Positions 55,283 to 64,000 of a DNA stretch of 64,000 nucleotides are shown piece by piece. Origin of the DNA: Fuerstiella sp. (lineage in GTDB: Bacteria > Planctomycetota > Planctomycetia > Planctomycetales > Planctomycetaceae); assembly GCA_029245955.1 (NCBI GenBank), contig JAQWOH010000053.1, forward strand, positions 32,223-96,222, read 5' to 3'. Positions within the stretch are counted from its first letter, which is position 1. The number at the start of each line of letters is the position of its first letter. The translations under genes were made by a program, and so were the position numbers. The notes below the pieces were generated by a model. The model was not told where the DNA came from and searched no databases. It was given only the letters and a program-made list of their open reading frames with translations.

Positions 55283-55885
55283 CGTTCAACGCACGACATA
55301 TTGACTGTATTCGGCCTGTCGCCAGGCAGGCACCGATCAGATTGATGCTAATTCTGAAACAGGGCTGGTCTCCCCTTCTTTGACCTCCGACCGGCCACTG
55401 TCCCTTCCCCTCTTCCCTTCTGGTGTTCCACTCCTCTCTCTCACCTCCTCCCATCGTCCGAGTTTCTGAAGCGTCCCCTCGCGGCACCGGTATCATACCG
55501 GTGCCCATTTTTTTGCGCCGCATGATTTCATTGCTGGCAGCCCCGCAGGTTGTATGTGAGCACACAAGCAAGAAAACAGCAACGATCTATTGTGCCACCG
55601 CGAATACGGCATAATCGTCAGATTCAGGATGGTTGGCGTTCTTCGCTGATTCGCGTATCTGATATGGCCGTGCGCTCAGTCGACGATTCGCAGCGGCCGC
55701 TCACAAAATCACTCACCGGACTCATGTCCGAGTGTTAGATTTGTCATGAGTCAGAATACATTCCCGCTCAACCGACTGACACCGTCCTGAGCAATTAACG
55801 TATTTCCCATGCTGCTTGAGAAAACAGCGAATTACGTCGCACGCTGTTGTTGCGCGCCATCTGCACCGACTACAGAAAACTCACG
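55283..55885. other. CU-rich 3'UTR of the YTV gene, terminator, and ftsK promoter region
   Basis: Positions 55380-55460 are almost pure C and T, including CACCTCCTCCC, which is complementary to Shine-Dalgarno sequences. The tract precedes a perfect hairpin terminator. Beyond the terminator, 55515-55885 shows no gene and should hold the ftsK promoter. Confidence 0.5.
55483..55514 (+). terminator. Intrinsic terminator of the YTV transcript
   Basis: Perfect 10-bp stem GGCACCGGTA/TACCGGTGCC with a 3-base loop, then CA and seven to eight T. It lies 200 bases past the stop codon. Confidence 0.88.
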
Positions 55886-58171
55886 ATGTTCGACTACGAA
55901 CGATTCAGAAACGACGTACTCGCACTGGGGCTGCTTGCCCTGGTTGTGTTCGTCGGACTGAGTTTTCTGAGCTATGACCCGGCCGATCCTCCGTCGGACC
56001 TCGTTTTTCCCGCCCGACGCACTCCTGTCAATATCTGCGGTTCGACCGGCGCCGCTATTTCATTCTACGGACGTCATCTGCTGGGTGCGGGAGTCTGGAT
56101 GGCCATTGCCGCCATGATCGCCTGGGACGTCAGTCTCTTCTCTCGCGAAAAGCCGAAACGCAACTGGCTGTCCATCGCGGGAACCGGACTGCTGTTGCTG
56201 TCGTCCTGTGCAGTCCTGCACCTGCTTGTCCCTGGTCTGAATTCCGGCTCCACGTATGGCAGCGGTGGCGCAGTAGGCGCATGGACCGGGGCAACTTTGA
56301 CCAGATCATTTTCGCCCGCCGGAATATTTATTTTGACAGCGTGCGGACTGCTTTCCGGCTGGATGCTGTCACCGCTGTGGACCCTCAGCGTGCCAGGCGT
56401 CAGGGTCGCATCAATACCGTGGACCGTGGTTTCTTCAGTCGGTTCCGTCGTCAGCGTCTTGCGACCGGCGCCAAGGGCAGACACAGAAGCCCCTGACGAC
56501 AACCATGACATGCCGGAAACACTGTCGATCAACACCACAATTGAATACGACGAAGACGATGCAGACGATCAGTGGGAAGATGATTCCGACGAAGTCCTGC
56601 AGCGTGATATTCGCATTAATCCGCCTGTTGCGCTGTCAGTTCATACTGAGAGTGACAGCTGTGAGCACGAATACGATCTACCGGATCTCGATCTTCTGGA
56701 AGAACCGGAGGATTTCCCATATGAACTTCTGGCCAAGAAGGCCCGAATCGCTGCGGCCACGCTGGAAAAAACGTTTCAGCAGTTTGGCCTGAACATACGT
56801 GTCTCAGAAGTTGACACCGGTCCGACGGTCACTCAGTTCGAACTGGATCTGGAACCTGGATTGCGTCTGAACAAAGTCACGGCACTGGAGGACGATCTGG
56901 CCATTGCCCTTCGCGTCCCTTCTGTGCGCGTGGTTGCCCCGATTCCCGGCAAGAATACGGTTGGTGTCGAGGTGCCGAACGCAGAACAGGTCACAGTACG
57001 CCTGAAGGAATTAATTCAGTCCAGCGGCGCGTCAGCTGATAAATTCAAGATTCCACTGTTCTTTGGCAAAGACGTCAGTGGCCATTCGCTGGCTGTCGAC
57101 ATGGCAAAAATGCCCCATCTACTGATCGCCGGTCGTACGGGAACGGGAAAAAGCGTGTGCCTCAACACGCTGATTCTGTCCATGCTGATGACACGCACAC
57201 CCGATGAAGTCAAGATGCTGATGATCGACCCGAAAATGGTTGAACTCAGCCCTTACAAGAATCTGCCGCATCTCATGCACCCGGTCATCACCGACATGAA
57301 GAAGGCGGAAGCCGTGCTGGCATGGGCAGTCGACAAGATGGAAGAACGATATGACCTGCTGTCACAGGTAGGAGTTCGCCACCTTGACGGTTACAACAAG
57401 CTGGATCGATCCACCGTGCTGAACAAGATGGGTATCAGCGAGTTGCACGAGGAAGCACAGAACGTACCGCACAAGATGCCCTATATCGTCATCATCGCAG
57501 ACGAAATGGCAGACCTGATGATGACCAACGGTAAAGAAGTCGAATCACATATCATTCGTCTGGCGCAGAAATCTCGCGCTGTGGGCATTCACCTTGTCCT
57601 GGCGACGCAGAAACCGACCGTGGACGTGATCACGGGCCTGATCAAGTCCAATCTGCCGGCGCGAGTTTCCTTCCAGGTCGCGAGCAAGATGGACAGCCGG
57701 GTAGTGCTGGACGAAGGTGGAGCGGAACGACTGCTGGGTTGTGGTGACATGCTGTATCTGGCGCCCGGCACCAGTACCCTGACACGTGCCCAGGGAACTT
57801 ATGTCAGCGATGAGGAAATCAACGCGATCATCGACTTCTTCAGTGATGTCGAACCGGAATACAGCGAAGAACTGCAGCAGGTGGTAGCCAATAGCGCAAA
57901 CACCAGTGGCGGTGAAGGCTCAGCAGAGTCCGGTCCTCGTCAACACGACAATCAGTATGATAATGCGATCGACGTGGTCGTCCGCGAAGGACGAGGCAGT
58001 TGTTCACTGCTGCAACGCTGCCTGGGGATCGGTTATGGCCGGGCTTCTCGTATGATCGACTGGATGGCGGAAGACGGTATCGTCGGGGAATACAACGGTG
58101 CTCAGGCGCGCGAAGTTCTGTACAGCCCGGAACAATGGGAAGACGCGAAAGCAGAACGCGACGCGGGGTAA
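55886..58171 (+). CDS. ftsK: DNA translocase FtsK/SpoIIIE
   Basis: A 761-aa motor that pumps chromosome DNA at the septum. ATG at 55886 (MFDYERFRNDVLAL) is preferred; the frame opens 13 codons earlier. The N-terminus has about four membrane helices (1-190), then an acidic linker (DEDDADDQWEDDSDE). The motor has Walker A GRTGTGKSV at about 416-424 and Walker B 'YIVIIADEMADLM'. The C-terminal winged-helix gamma domain ('DVVVREGRGSCSLLQRCLGIGYGRASRMIDWM') recognises KOPS-type sites. Full length for the SpoIIIE-size group. Confidence 0.95.
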   Translation: MFDYERFRNDVLALGLLALVVFVGLSFLSYDPADPPSDLVFPARRTPVNICGSTGAAISFYGRHLLGAGVWMAIAAMIAWDVSLFSREKPKRNWLSIAGTGLLLLSSCAVLHLLVPGLNSGSTYGSGGAVGAWTGATLTRSFSPAGIFILTACGLLSGWMLSPLWTLSVPGVRVASIPWTVVSSVGSVVSVLRPAPRADTEAPDDNHDMPETLSINTTIEYDEDDADDQWEDDSDEVLQRDIRINPPVALSVHTESDSCEHEYDLPDLDLLEEPEDFPYELLAKKARIAAATLEKTFQQFGLNIRVSEVDTGPTVTQFELDLEPGLRLNKVTALEDDLAIALRVPSVRVVAPIPGKNTVGVEVPNAEQVTVRLKELIQSSGASADKFKIPLFFGKDVSGHSLAVDMAKMPHLLIAGRTGTGKSVCLNTLILSMLMTRTPDEVKMLMIDPKMVELSPYKNLPHLMHPVITDMKKAEAVLAWAVDKMEERYDLLSQVGVRHLDGYNKLDRSTVLNKMGISELHEEAQNVPHKMPYIVIIADEMADLMMTNGKEVESHIIRLAQKSRAVGIHLVLATQKPTVDVITGLIKSNLPARVSFQVASKMDSRVVLDEGGAERLLGCGDMLYLAPGTSTLTRAQGTYVSDEEINAIIDFFSDVEPEYSEELQQVVANSANTSGGEGSAESGPRQHDNQYDNAIDVVVREGRGSCSLLQRCLGIGYGRASRMIDWMAEDGIVGEYNGAQAREVLYSPEQWEDAKAERDAG

Positions 58172-58231
58172 ACGGACGGCGTTGCCCGCGGGTAGCGGAA
58201 GACTTCCTCATGAGCTTCCCGGCTGGACAGC

Positions 58232-60298
58232 CTAAAACAGCTGTTTCGCCAGCTCTCGAATCTCAGCTTCGGTCGCTCTGCCATCGGCGTTCGTGTCGAG
58301 ACTCTCGAACCCGCGAAAACGCCGCACAAAAATCGGTGCTTCGTCTTTGATTATGTACCCGTCACGATTGATGTCCATTTTTTTCAGAACACGATCCACA
58401 TAGGCATCGATCTTCCGTAGCCGTTCTTTTCGGAGCGTGACGTCACCCCGGCTTGCCTGAACAGTTGTTATCTGCGATTTGATGCGCGGCTCCGAGATCA
58501 GGAAGAACGCGACGGCCATCTCTTCCCAAGTCTGATCGCCCCAGTACACAGTTTTATCAGGGTCCGGGTTGAACGGATTGCCTGACGAGTTGTCAAATGT
58601 CACATCGAACCGAAGCTGGTCCAGATTGGCCAGCGGAACGGGTTCAGCAAATATGTAGCTGTGCTGCCAGTTGAAGTCGTAATTGGGAACCTTCAGCAGA
58701 ACCTGTGGAGAATTCCCGTCGGTGAACAGCCGAAACGATTTCCCTCGGTAATGCATATGAGGTGTCACTGCCAGGAGGTGACCATGTTCCGGTAGCCGCG
58801 GAACCTTCACTGTCACCGTGTGTGTGCTGGCGGCAGCTGGAATTTCGAACTCCTGATCCAGGCCGATTACCGTAAAAACTTCATGAGTCAAATCTTTTTC
58901 GTCACCGAACAGCAAGCCAAGCTTTGTTGTATCCTGCTGTTCCATGCCGTTCGGTGTGTAGTGCATCTGAAAAACCAGCATGGACCCGGCCGGTATTTTC
59001 CATCCGTGTCCCGGGGGCAAGGGCACTAGATCTTGCCCCGGCACATAACCGGAAAGCAGGCTGGCTCCGCGAAACCGTGAACCGTCCGGCGGTCGGACAA
59101 ACAAAATCGCATGATGTACAACCGCCCGATTTCCTGGAATAACCTGAGCACCGGTGATCCATCGGTCCTGTTCAAACTTGGGGTCGGCGACAAAGTACTG
59201 ATACTCAACGACACCATTACTCTTCACAAGGAATGGATCCTTTCGCATCTCGATAACCTGGTCGGGCTGCCGTTCCAGCTGCCAGTTCCTGACGAATTCG
59301 ATCGGCTCCGGTAATTCGGCTTCATCGCCCGGCGGCAAACCGCCGGCAATCCAGTCCCGCAGTATTCTCTTATCCGCCTCCGGCATGTGGCGCGCATTCG
59401 AAAAGCTGCCGTGACCGGGATCGGCATGCCACGGTGGCATACGTCCATTGTCGATAGTCTCCAACATTGTGTCTGCCCAGCCGGCGACCTCGTCATAACT
59501 GTCCATCGCAAACGGTCCGATTTCACCGGCACGGTGACACTCAACGCAATGTTTCTGTAACACGCGGGCGACGTGTCGACTGTACGTGATATCATTCTTC
59601 ACGATTTCATGCTGCCGCCTGCTGGCGACCTTTCCGATTAAGCATCCCAGCGCTGTAGTCTCTGCCGTGGCAACCGGCTTTCCCGCAACAAGCTGCTCGA
59701 TGGCCATTCGCAGATCTTCTTCAGTGGGAGCCGCACGGCTGATTCCCGGAGCATATTGATCATCGATGCGACCGTGATACCGCAGCCGCAGCTGTTCATC
59801 CAGCAGAAATACTTCCGGAGTGCGAGTTGCTCCGTACCTGTCCGCGATCAGGTTGCCACGATCGTGAATCACAGGAAACGAAACAGACAGTTCATCGACA
59901 TACGCGCGAATTTCAGCCACGGAATCCTGCCGATTGCTGTTCACGCCAACAATGCGCACGTGGTGTGACCTGAATTCATCAGCCAGTTTTGACAGACGCG
60001 GGCCGTACAGCCGCGCCATCGGACATTCCGTTCCCAGAAAACAAACAACTGTCAGTTTCGTACCGGATCCTTTTTCGACGACAACTTTGTGCCCCTTGGC
60101 AGACGTGGATGTGAACTGGTAATCACGTTCAGGCCTGTCAGCGGCGCCCGCCGGGAATGCCAGCCAAATAGCCACCACAAAACCTGCGACCGTACGCAGA
60201 ACGCAGCTGAAATGATGACGGTACAAGGAGCCGTGAGACTTCGGAGTGCCATCACCATCACGGAAATTCTCACGTACACGGCTGCAAGTGTTTTTCAA
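58232..60298 (-). CDS. Redoxin / cytochrome c / copper monooxygenase-like / EF-hand fusion protein
   Basis: A 688-aa exported protein with four modules. Signal or anchor helix at about 37-52. Residues 60-200: thioredoxin-like redoxin with a single peroxidatic-type Cys92 in GTECPMARLY. Residues 240-330: a c-type haem motif CVECH (251-255). Residues 370-600: a copper type II monooxygenase-like domain with His395/396 in 'VVHHAILF', His446 in 'QMHYTPNG' and His513/515 in 'TPHMHYRG', the pattern of PHM/DBH copper sites. The last 50 residues hold two EF-hands ('DINRDGYI', 'DTNADGRATEAE'). It is probably a periplasmic redox enzyme; the substrate is unknown. The ATG at 60298 is the only upstream start. 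Confidence 0.88.
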   Translation of the reverse strand: MKNTCSRVRENFRDGDGTPKSHGSLYRHHFSCVLRTVAGFVVAIWLAFPAGAADRPERDYQFTSTSAKGHKVVVEKGSGTKLTVVCFLGTECPMARLYGPRLSKLADEFRSHHVRIVGVNSNRQDSVAEIRAYVDELSVSFPVIHDRGNLIADRYGATRTPEVFLLDEQLRLRYHGRIDDQYAPGISRAAPTEEDLRMAIEQLVAGKPVATAETTALGCLIGKVASRRQHEIVKNDITYSRHVARVLQKHCVECHRAGEIGPFAMDSYDEVAGWADTMLETIDNGRMPPWHADPGHGSFSNARHMPEADKRILRDWIAGGLPPGDEAELPEPIEFVRNWQLERQPDQVIEMRKDPFLVKSNGVVEYQYFVADPKFEQDRWITGAQVIPGNRAVVHHAILFVRPPDGSRFRGASLLSGYVPGQDLVPLPPGHGWKIPAGSMLVFQMHYTPNGMEQQDTTKLGLLFGDEKDLTHEVFTVIGLDQEFEIPAAASTHTVTVKVPRLPEHGHLLAVTPHMHYRGKSFRLFTDGNSPQVLLKVPNYDFNWQHSYIFAEPVPLANLDQLRFDVTFDNSSGNPFNPDPDKTVYWGDQTWEEMAVAFFLISEPRIKSQITTVQASRGDVTLRKERLRKIDAYVDRVLKKMDINRDGYIIKDEAPIFVRRFRGFESLDTNADGRATEAEIRELAKQLF

Positions 60299-60379
60299 AG
60301 CACTACCCTTTAAAAGCTTCAGCTGCCGTCAACGATTCCTGATGCACCACCGGGATCATCGAACTGCAAACAGACACCG

Positions 60380-62380
60380 TTATTGCTTTAACAGGTTCGG
60401 ATCGGCCTTACCCAGCGTCATCTGCACCTGCTGTTCCACCATCGTTCTGTACTTGCCGCCCGACACCATCAGTTCCTCGTGGGTGCCGGTTTGAGTGATC
60501 TCACCGTCTTCAACCACGCAGATCAAATCTGCTCCGGCAATTGTACTCAGTCGGTGAGCGATCACGAAAGATGTCCGGCCCTGCATCAATTCGGCCAGAG
60601 AATCCTGAATCAAACGCTCACTTTCCGTGTCCAGGTTACTGGTGGCTTCGTCCAGAATCAACAGCTTAGGATCAGCCAGAATAGCTCGCGCGATCGCCAG
60701 ACGCTGACGCTGGCCACCACTCAGCCGCACACCGCGTTCTCCGATCAGTGTGTCCAGACCGTCCGCCAGCCGATCAATGAATTCCATGGCATTGGCGGCT
60801 GTGGCAGCGGCGCGAAGTTCATCATCTGATGCGTCACGACGGGCATATGCGATATTGTCAGCGATCGAACCATCAAACAAAAACACGTCCTGCTCCACGA
60901 CGCCCAGCAGACTGCGAAAGGATTCTACGTCGTAGTCCGCAAGATCTCGACCGTCCAGCAGCACCTGCCCTTCCGTCGGATCATAAAACCGAGCCACCAG
61001 ATTGCAGAGGGTTGTCTTCCCTGCCCCGCTGGGTCCCACCAGCGCCACCACCTGGCCGCCACGAATGTCCAAATCAACATCACGCAGCGCGGGAGAGTCC
61101 GTGCCCGGATAGGTGAACGTCACATGGTGAAAACTTATGTCACCCTGAACAGTGTCGCGGTCAATGCGAACGGAATCTGCCTTGGACGGCATTTCGCGGG
61201 GTTCGTCCAGCAGATCCAGAATTCGATCGAGGCCGCTGAGACTGTTCTGTACCTGTGTGGCGCTGTTGGCAAGTGCAGCCAGCGGCTGCAGCAGCATCAG
61301 CAGGTACACAAGGAACATCATCAGGTCCCCGATCGTCAGAGCACCATCGATGACTCGCCAGCCGCCATAGAACAGCAGGGCCCCGCTGCTGACCGGTATC
61401 ATAGTCTCCCAGATCATTTCCACGATGCGCATCCACCACCATGAATAAAGCTCTTTGCGAGCCATCAGGTTGTTGTCAGTGATAAATCGGCCGGCTTCGC
61501 GTCTCTGTCTGCTGAAGGCTCGCACAACGCGCATACCCGCAAAGGCTTCGGCTGCGCCGGCATCGATAAGTTCCCGCTGTTTGCGTATGGCCCGAAACTG
61601 AGGACGAATCCTGCTGATCCATGTGCGATGAGTCAGAAAGACCAGCGGCAGCAGCACGATGGCACCACACAGCAGCGTCCAGTCGACCCATGCCAGAATC
61701 ACAAAACTACCGATTAACTGAATCGCCGCGCGCCATGGGTTGTACAGCAACCCGAAAACCAGTTCTCCGACACTACCACCGTCTTCACGAAGAATTGAGG
61801 CCACGCCACCGGAACGAATTTCCTGCACGCGATGCAGTGGCAGGCGAACAGCGTGCTCAAAAACGCGACGACGAACGTCCAGCTGAATTCGTTTGGTAAT
61901 CCGAGTGGCGTACCAGCGACCGCAGATACGTACGAATATCTTCGCCATAGACACAAAAAGGACGGCCAGCAGTGTGTAAAGCAACAACGATTTGGGCGCG
62001 GCATCCACAAGCGATGGCAACCATATCGCGAACGACTCGGGCAGCGGACGCGACGTCAGCACATAGTCCAGCAGGAATTTGGTTCCAGCCGGTGGAATAA
62101 GTCCCAGCAGTGTGGCCAGAGTCAACGATGCCAGAATCCACACAATCTGCATTCGGAAGGGCGACAGCAACGAAAAGAATCGCCGCACCAGCTCCCCCGC
62201 CGACCTGACTCGGTCTTTGCGAAGGCGAACGTGACCGGTGGAATGGACGCTGCCACCACTGGGAAGTGCACCGGAACGGACCTTGTTCCGATACCCGTCG
62301 AACTGCCTGCGACTGCTTGTTCGACCCCGTGAATTATTTGCCGGCGGCGTGCTGCCGGATTCGCTGTTCGTCATCTTCAT
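60380..62380 (-). CDS. ABC exporter, fused permease and ATPase (MsbA/LmrA type)
   Basis: A 666-aa half transporter from the ATG at 62380; the frame is open 13 codons more. A basic disordered N-terminus of about 60 residues precedes six membrane helices (about 75-370). ATPase: Walker A 'ALVGPSGAGKTTL', Q-loop 'GVVEQDVFLFDG', signature RLSGGQRQRLA, Walker B 'LLILDEATSNLDTES', H-loop 'SFVIAHRLST'. It acts as a dimer in the inner membrane and probably exports a lipid or drug-like compound. Confidence 0.93.
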   Translation of the reverse strand: MKMTNSESGSTPPANNSRGRTSSRRQFDGYRNKVRSGALPSGGSVHSTGHVRLRKDRVRSAGELVRRFFSLLSPFRMQIVWILASLTLATLLGLIPPAGTKFLLDYVLTSRPLPESFAIWLPSLVDAAPKSLLLYTLLAVLFVSMAKIFVRICGRWYATRITKRIQLDVRRRVFEHAVRLPLHRVQEIRSGGVASILREDGGSVGELVFGLLYNPWRAAIQLIGSFVILAWVDWTLLCGAIVLLPLVFLTHRTWISRIRPQFRAIRKQRELIDAGAAEAFAGMRVVRAFSRQRREAGRFITDNNLMARKELYSWWWMRIVEMIWETMIPVSSGALLFYGGWRVIDGALTIGDLMMFLVYLLMLLQPLAALANSATQVQNSLSGLDRILDLLDEPREMPSKADSVRIDRDTVQGDISFHHVTFTYPGTDSPALRDVDLDIRGGQVVALVGPSGAGKTTLCNLVARFYDPTEGQVLLDGRDLADYDVESFRSLLGVVEQDVFLFDGSIADNIAYARRDASDDELRAAATAANAMEFIDRLADGLDTLIGERGVRLSGGQRQRLAIARAILADPKLLILDEATSNLDTESERLIQDSLAELMQGRTSFVIAHRLSTIAGADLICVVEDGEITQTGTHEELMVSGGKYRTMVEQQVQMTLGKADPNLLKQ

Positions 62381-62443
62381 GACTGATTGTAAGCTTAGGT
62401 CGCAGTCGGTCAACGACACGAAACCGCAGTAAAACGCTGATTA

Positions 62444-63691
62444 TCACACATGCCTAGGGTCTTTCTCGGTGCTGGTGTCACCTGAAGTGTCACCTTTCGA
62501 GTGCTTTTTGAGGTGTCGGCGGACTTCCTCAATGGTTTCCTTGGCTTCGATCTCGACATAGAACTTCATCGTCGTCTGAATGTCGCTGTGCCTCATCAGT
62601 CCTTTCAGAATCATTGGTGGGACGATCTTCGCCCACCGCGTCCCGAATGCCCTTCTGAGGTCGTGGGCGGACGCAAACTTGTCCACACCGTTCGTTGTGT
62701 TGACCTTGATGCTGGCCTTCTCGCCGATGTCCACGATCCACCCAGATACGGTGTCGGGCCGTCGGCAGATTTTTCCGGTCATTCGACAGGGGTTGAACAC
62801 AAAACCGTGGCGGTCTTCTGGTGGCGTCTGGAGCAGGAATTCCGCGAAGTCGTCGACGACGGGGTAGACCATTGATTGCCGATTCTTCTGGTCTTCGCTG
62901 TCGATCATTAGGCATACGTCTCCATCGCCATCGACATTGACCCGGATCCCATCGCCCCACTGGTCCCAGGTCAGCTTCATTGCTTCGCCGATCCGTAAGC
63001 CGGACAACCACAGACCGTCGAGCAGATACTTCAGAGAGTCAACACCCCGCCGAATGGCTTCTGTCTTCTCCGGAGTTGGCTTCCTGGGCGTCAGAAACGT
63101 TTTTTGCACGTTTACCAATAGCCTGTCGAACTCTTCGCCGGTAAGCGGTCGTCCTTTCATCAGGCGGGTTCGTGTCCTTCGATTTTGCCGGGCCTCTTTA
63201 GGAAATGTCGGCACCTCTTTGATGTACTTTTGTTCGACGGCCCACTTCAGAGCGGTGAGCAAATGCTGAAAGTACTTTTTCAAAGTCATCTGACTGATCG
63301 GCTGCCCGGTTCGAGCCACAATCCGTTTCTTCGCGAGACTGTGGAGTCTTCCCAACCATCGCTCAGTGATTCTCGTCAACTTGTCAGGACTCATCAGTTC
63401 TTCAATGACGTTGAAACTGCTCTCAACACCCGCAGCATAGCCCGCACTCTCGTGGGCCAGGTAGTTGTCTGCGAAGTCCTCCCTAAAGTCTGACCACCGG
63501 ACCAGCTTAGTTACGGAATGGCCATTGGCGTTGACTTCTGACTGCCATTCTCCAGCGGCTTTGATTGCCGCACGCTTCTTTGACGTACCAGACGACTTCT
63601 CGACCTTCTGACCGGTTACCGGATCGGTGTATCGCAGGTAGAAAAACTTGCGTCCACGGTCAATTACAATAACGTTGATTTCGTCGCTCAT
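62444..63691 (-). CDS. Tyrosine-type site-specific recombinase (integrase)
   Basis: A 415-aa phage-type integrase; I prefer the ATG at 63691 (SDEINVIVIDRGRKFFYLRYTD, the usual N-terminal arm) over one 23 codons upstream. A SAM-like core-binding domain spans about 60-180. The catalytic set is complete: Arg in 'LSGLRIGEAM', HxxR in 'SAHDLRRAFG', His in 'GLMRHSDIQTT' and Tyr in 'MKFYVEIE'. It is preceded by a small DNA-binding-type protein on the same strand. The pair marks a mobile element that extends beyond the right edge. No att repeat was found. Confidence 0.92.
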   Translation of the reverse strand: MSDEINVIVIDRGRKFFYLRYTDPVTGQKVEKSSGTSKKRAAIKAAGEWQSEVNANGHSVTKLVRWSDFREDFADNYLAHESAGYAAGVESSFNVIEELMSPDKLTRITERWLGRLHSLAKKRIVARTGQPISQMTLKKYFQHLLTALKWAVEQKYIKEVPTFPKEARQNRRTRTRLMKGRPLTGEEFDRLLVNVQKTFLTPRKPTPEKTEAIRRGVDSLKYLLDGLWLSGLRIGEAMKLTWDQWGDGIRVNVDGDGDVCLMIDSEDQKNRQSMVYPVVDDFAEFLLQTPPEDRHGFVFNPCRMTGKICRRPDTVSGWIVDIGEKASIKVNTTNGVDKFASAHDLRRAFGTRWAKIVPPMILKGLMRHSDIQTTMKFYVEIEAKETIEEVRRHLKKHSKGDTSGDTSTEKDPRHV

Positions 63692-63780
63692 TGGTCGTCC
63701 AGTGAATTTCGTGATGCCACGCCGTTTCGGTTCAGGTCTGCCATGTTGAGCATCCAGCACGTGAACAGTAGACAGGATGA

Positions 63781-64000
63781 TTAACAGGCCGAACCGTCTT
63801 GCGACTCGTGGGCGGCGTTCTGGCCGAGAACGTAGTCGATCCAGTCACTTCCGAGCACGAATGCCCGTCCGTGAACTCGACTGACCCTGAGTCCGTTACG
63901 CCTTGCAGCTCGGAGGGTTGCATCTTTGATGTCGATGCATCGCTTGAATGCTTCGAGGGTGTAGAGCTGCTCTGGGTTTACGACGCCCTGCCGCGGTTGT
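63781..64000 (-). CDS. Small HTH/excisionase-like protein, partial
   Basis: An open frame that enters from the right edge and stops at 63781; about 72 residues are visible. The sequence 'QLYTLEAFKRCIDIKDATLRAARRNGLRVSRVHGRAF' followed by 'LGSDWIDYVLG' resembles the MerR/excisionase-type DNA-binding proteins found just upstream of tyrosine integrases in planctomycetes. It lies 90 bases before the integrase start, probably in one operon. It is likely to control excision or integrase expression. Confidence 0.7.
   Translation of the reverse strand, partial: QPRQGVVNPEQLYTLEAFKRCIDIKDATLRAARRNGLRVSRVHGRAFVLGSDWIDYVLGQNAAHESQDGSAC

Overview
The window reads as a chromosomal segment of a planctomycete. 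The evidence is gene content: a PSCyt1/DUF1549 surface cytochrome, a DUF1501 protein, a secreted sulfatase, secreted PQQ-repeat and DUF1080 proteins, a YTV-type cell-surface protein, a DUF6807 protein, Tat-exported Gfo/Idh/MocA, a planctomycete-type ECF sigma factor, and a bacterial H4MPT-linked C1 operon. Genes are mostly single or in short operons on both strands, with long spacers and few Shine-Dalgarno sites.

Layout. 1-12 kb: secreted catabolic proteins (DUF1549 protein, oxidoreductase, small CxxCH protein, DUF6807 protein coupled to a small membrane protein, sulfatase plus ThuA, RluB-type pseudouridine synthase, secreted hydrolase). 12-19 kb: CDGSH protein, GNAT, CinA, a small Cys/His protein plus glycosyltransferase, a PQQ-DUF1080 fusion and a lone KAS III-like enzyme. 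19-31 kb: obg, ispH, a coiled-coil secreted protein, Ser/Thr kinase, two metal-binding-type lipoproteins, DUF1501, PQQ protein, STAS protein, tRNA-Gln, rhomboid and ECF sigma factor. 31-42 kb: GT2, TraB/Tiki-like protein, TIM-barrel isomerase, then housekeeping carA, ndk, pyrD, trpS, an LptF/G permease, a decayed DUF547 gene and a tandem USP protein.

42-48 kb is the most interesting part. It is a minus-strand operon in the order ftr/fhcD, fwdD, a 68-aa orf, fwdB, fwdA, fwdC, for a tetrahydromethanopterin-linked formylmethanofuran dehydrogenase/formyltransferase. fwdB carries an in-frame TGA exactly where the family has its metal-binding Cys (Sec in some methanogens). A hairpin with bacterial SECIS geometry follows at once. 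The Fe-S cysteines and a D subunit are also kept, so this looks like a redox-active, selenocysteine-containing enzyme in a bacterium rather than the metal-free hydrolytic Fhc of methylotrophs.

48-64 kb: inorganic pyrophosphatase, a secreted protein, holA, a CPBP protease preceded by a multi-hairpin candidate RNA with a strong terminator, tadA, the YTV protein with a CU-rich 3'UTR, ftsK, a redoxin/cytochrome c/copper-monooxygenase/EF-hand fusion, and an ABC exporter. The right edge holds a tyrosine recombinase and a DNA-binding-type small protein, probably the edge of an integrated element.

No CRISPR array, insertion sequence, rRNA, replication origin or selenocysteine-insertion gene (selA, selB, selC, selD) was seen in the window.
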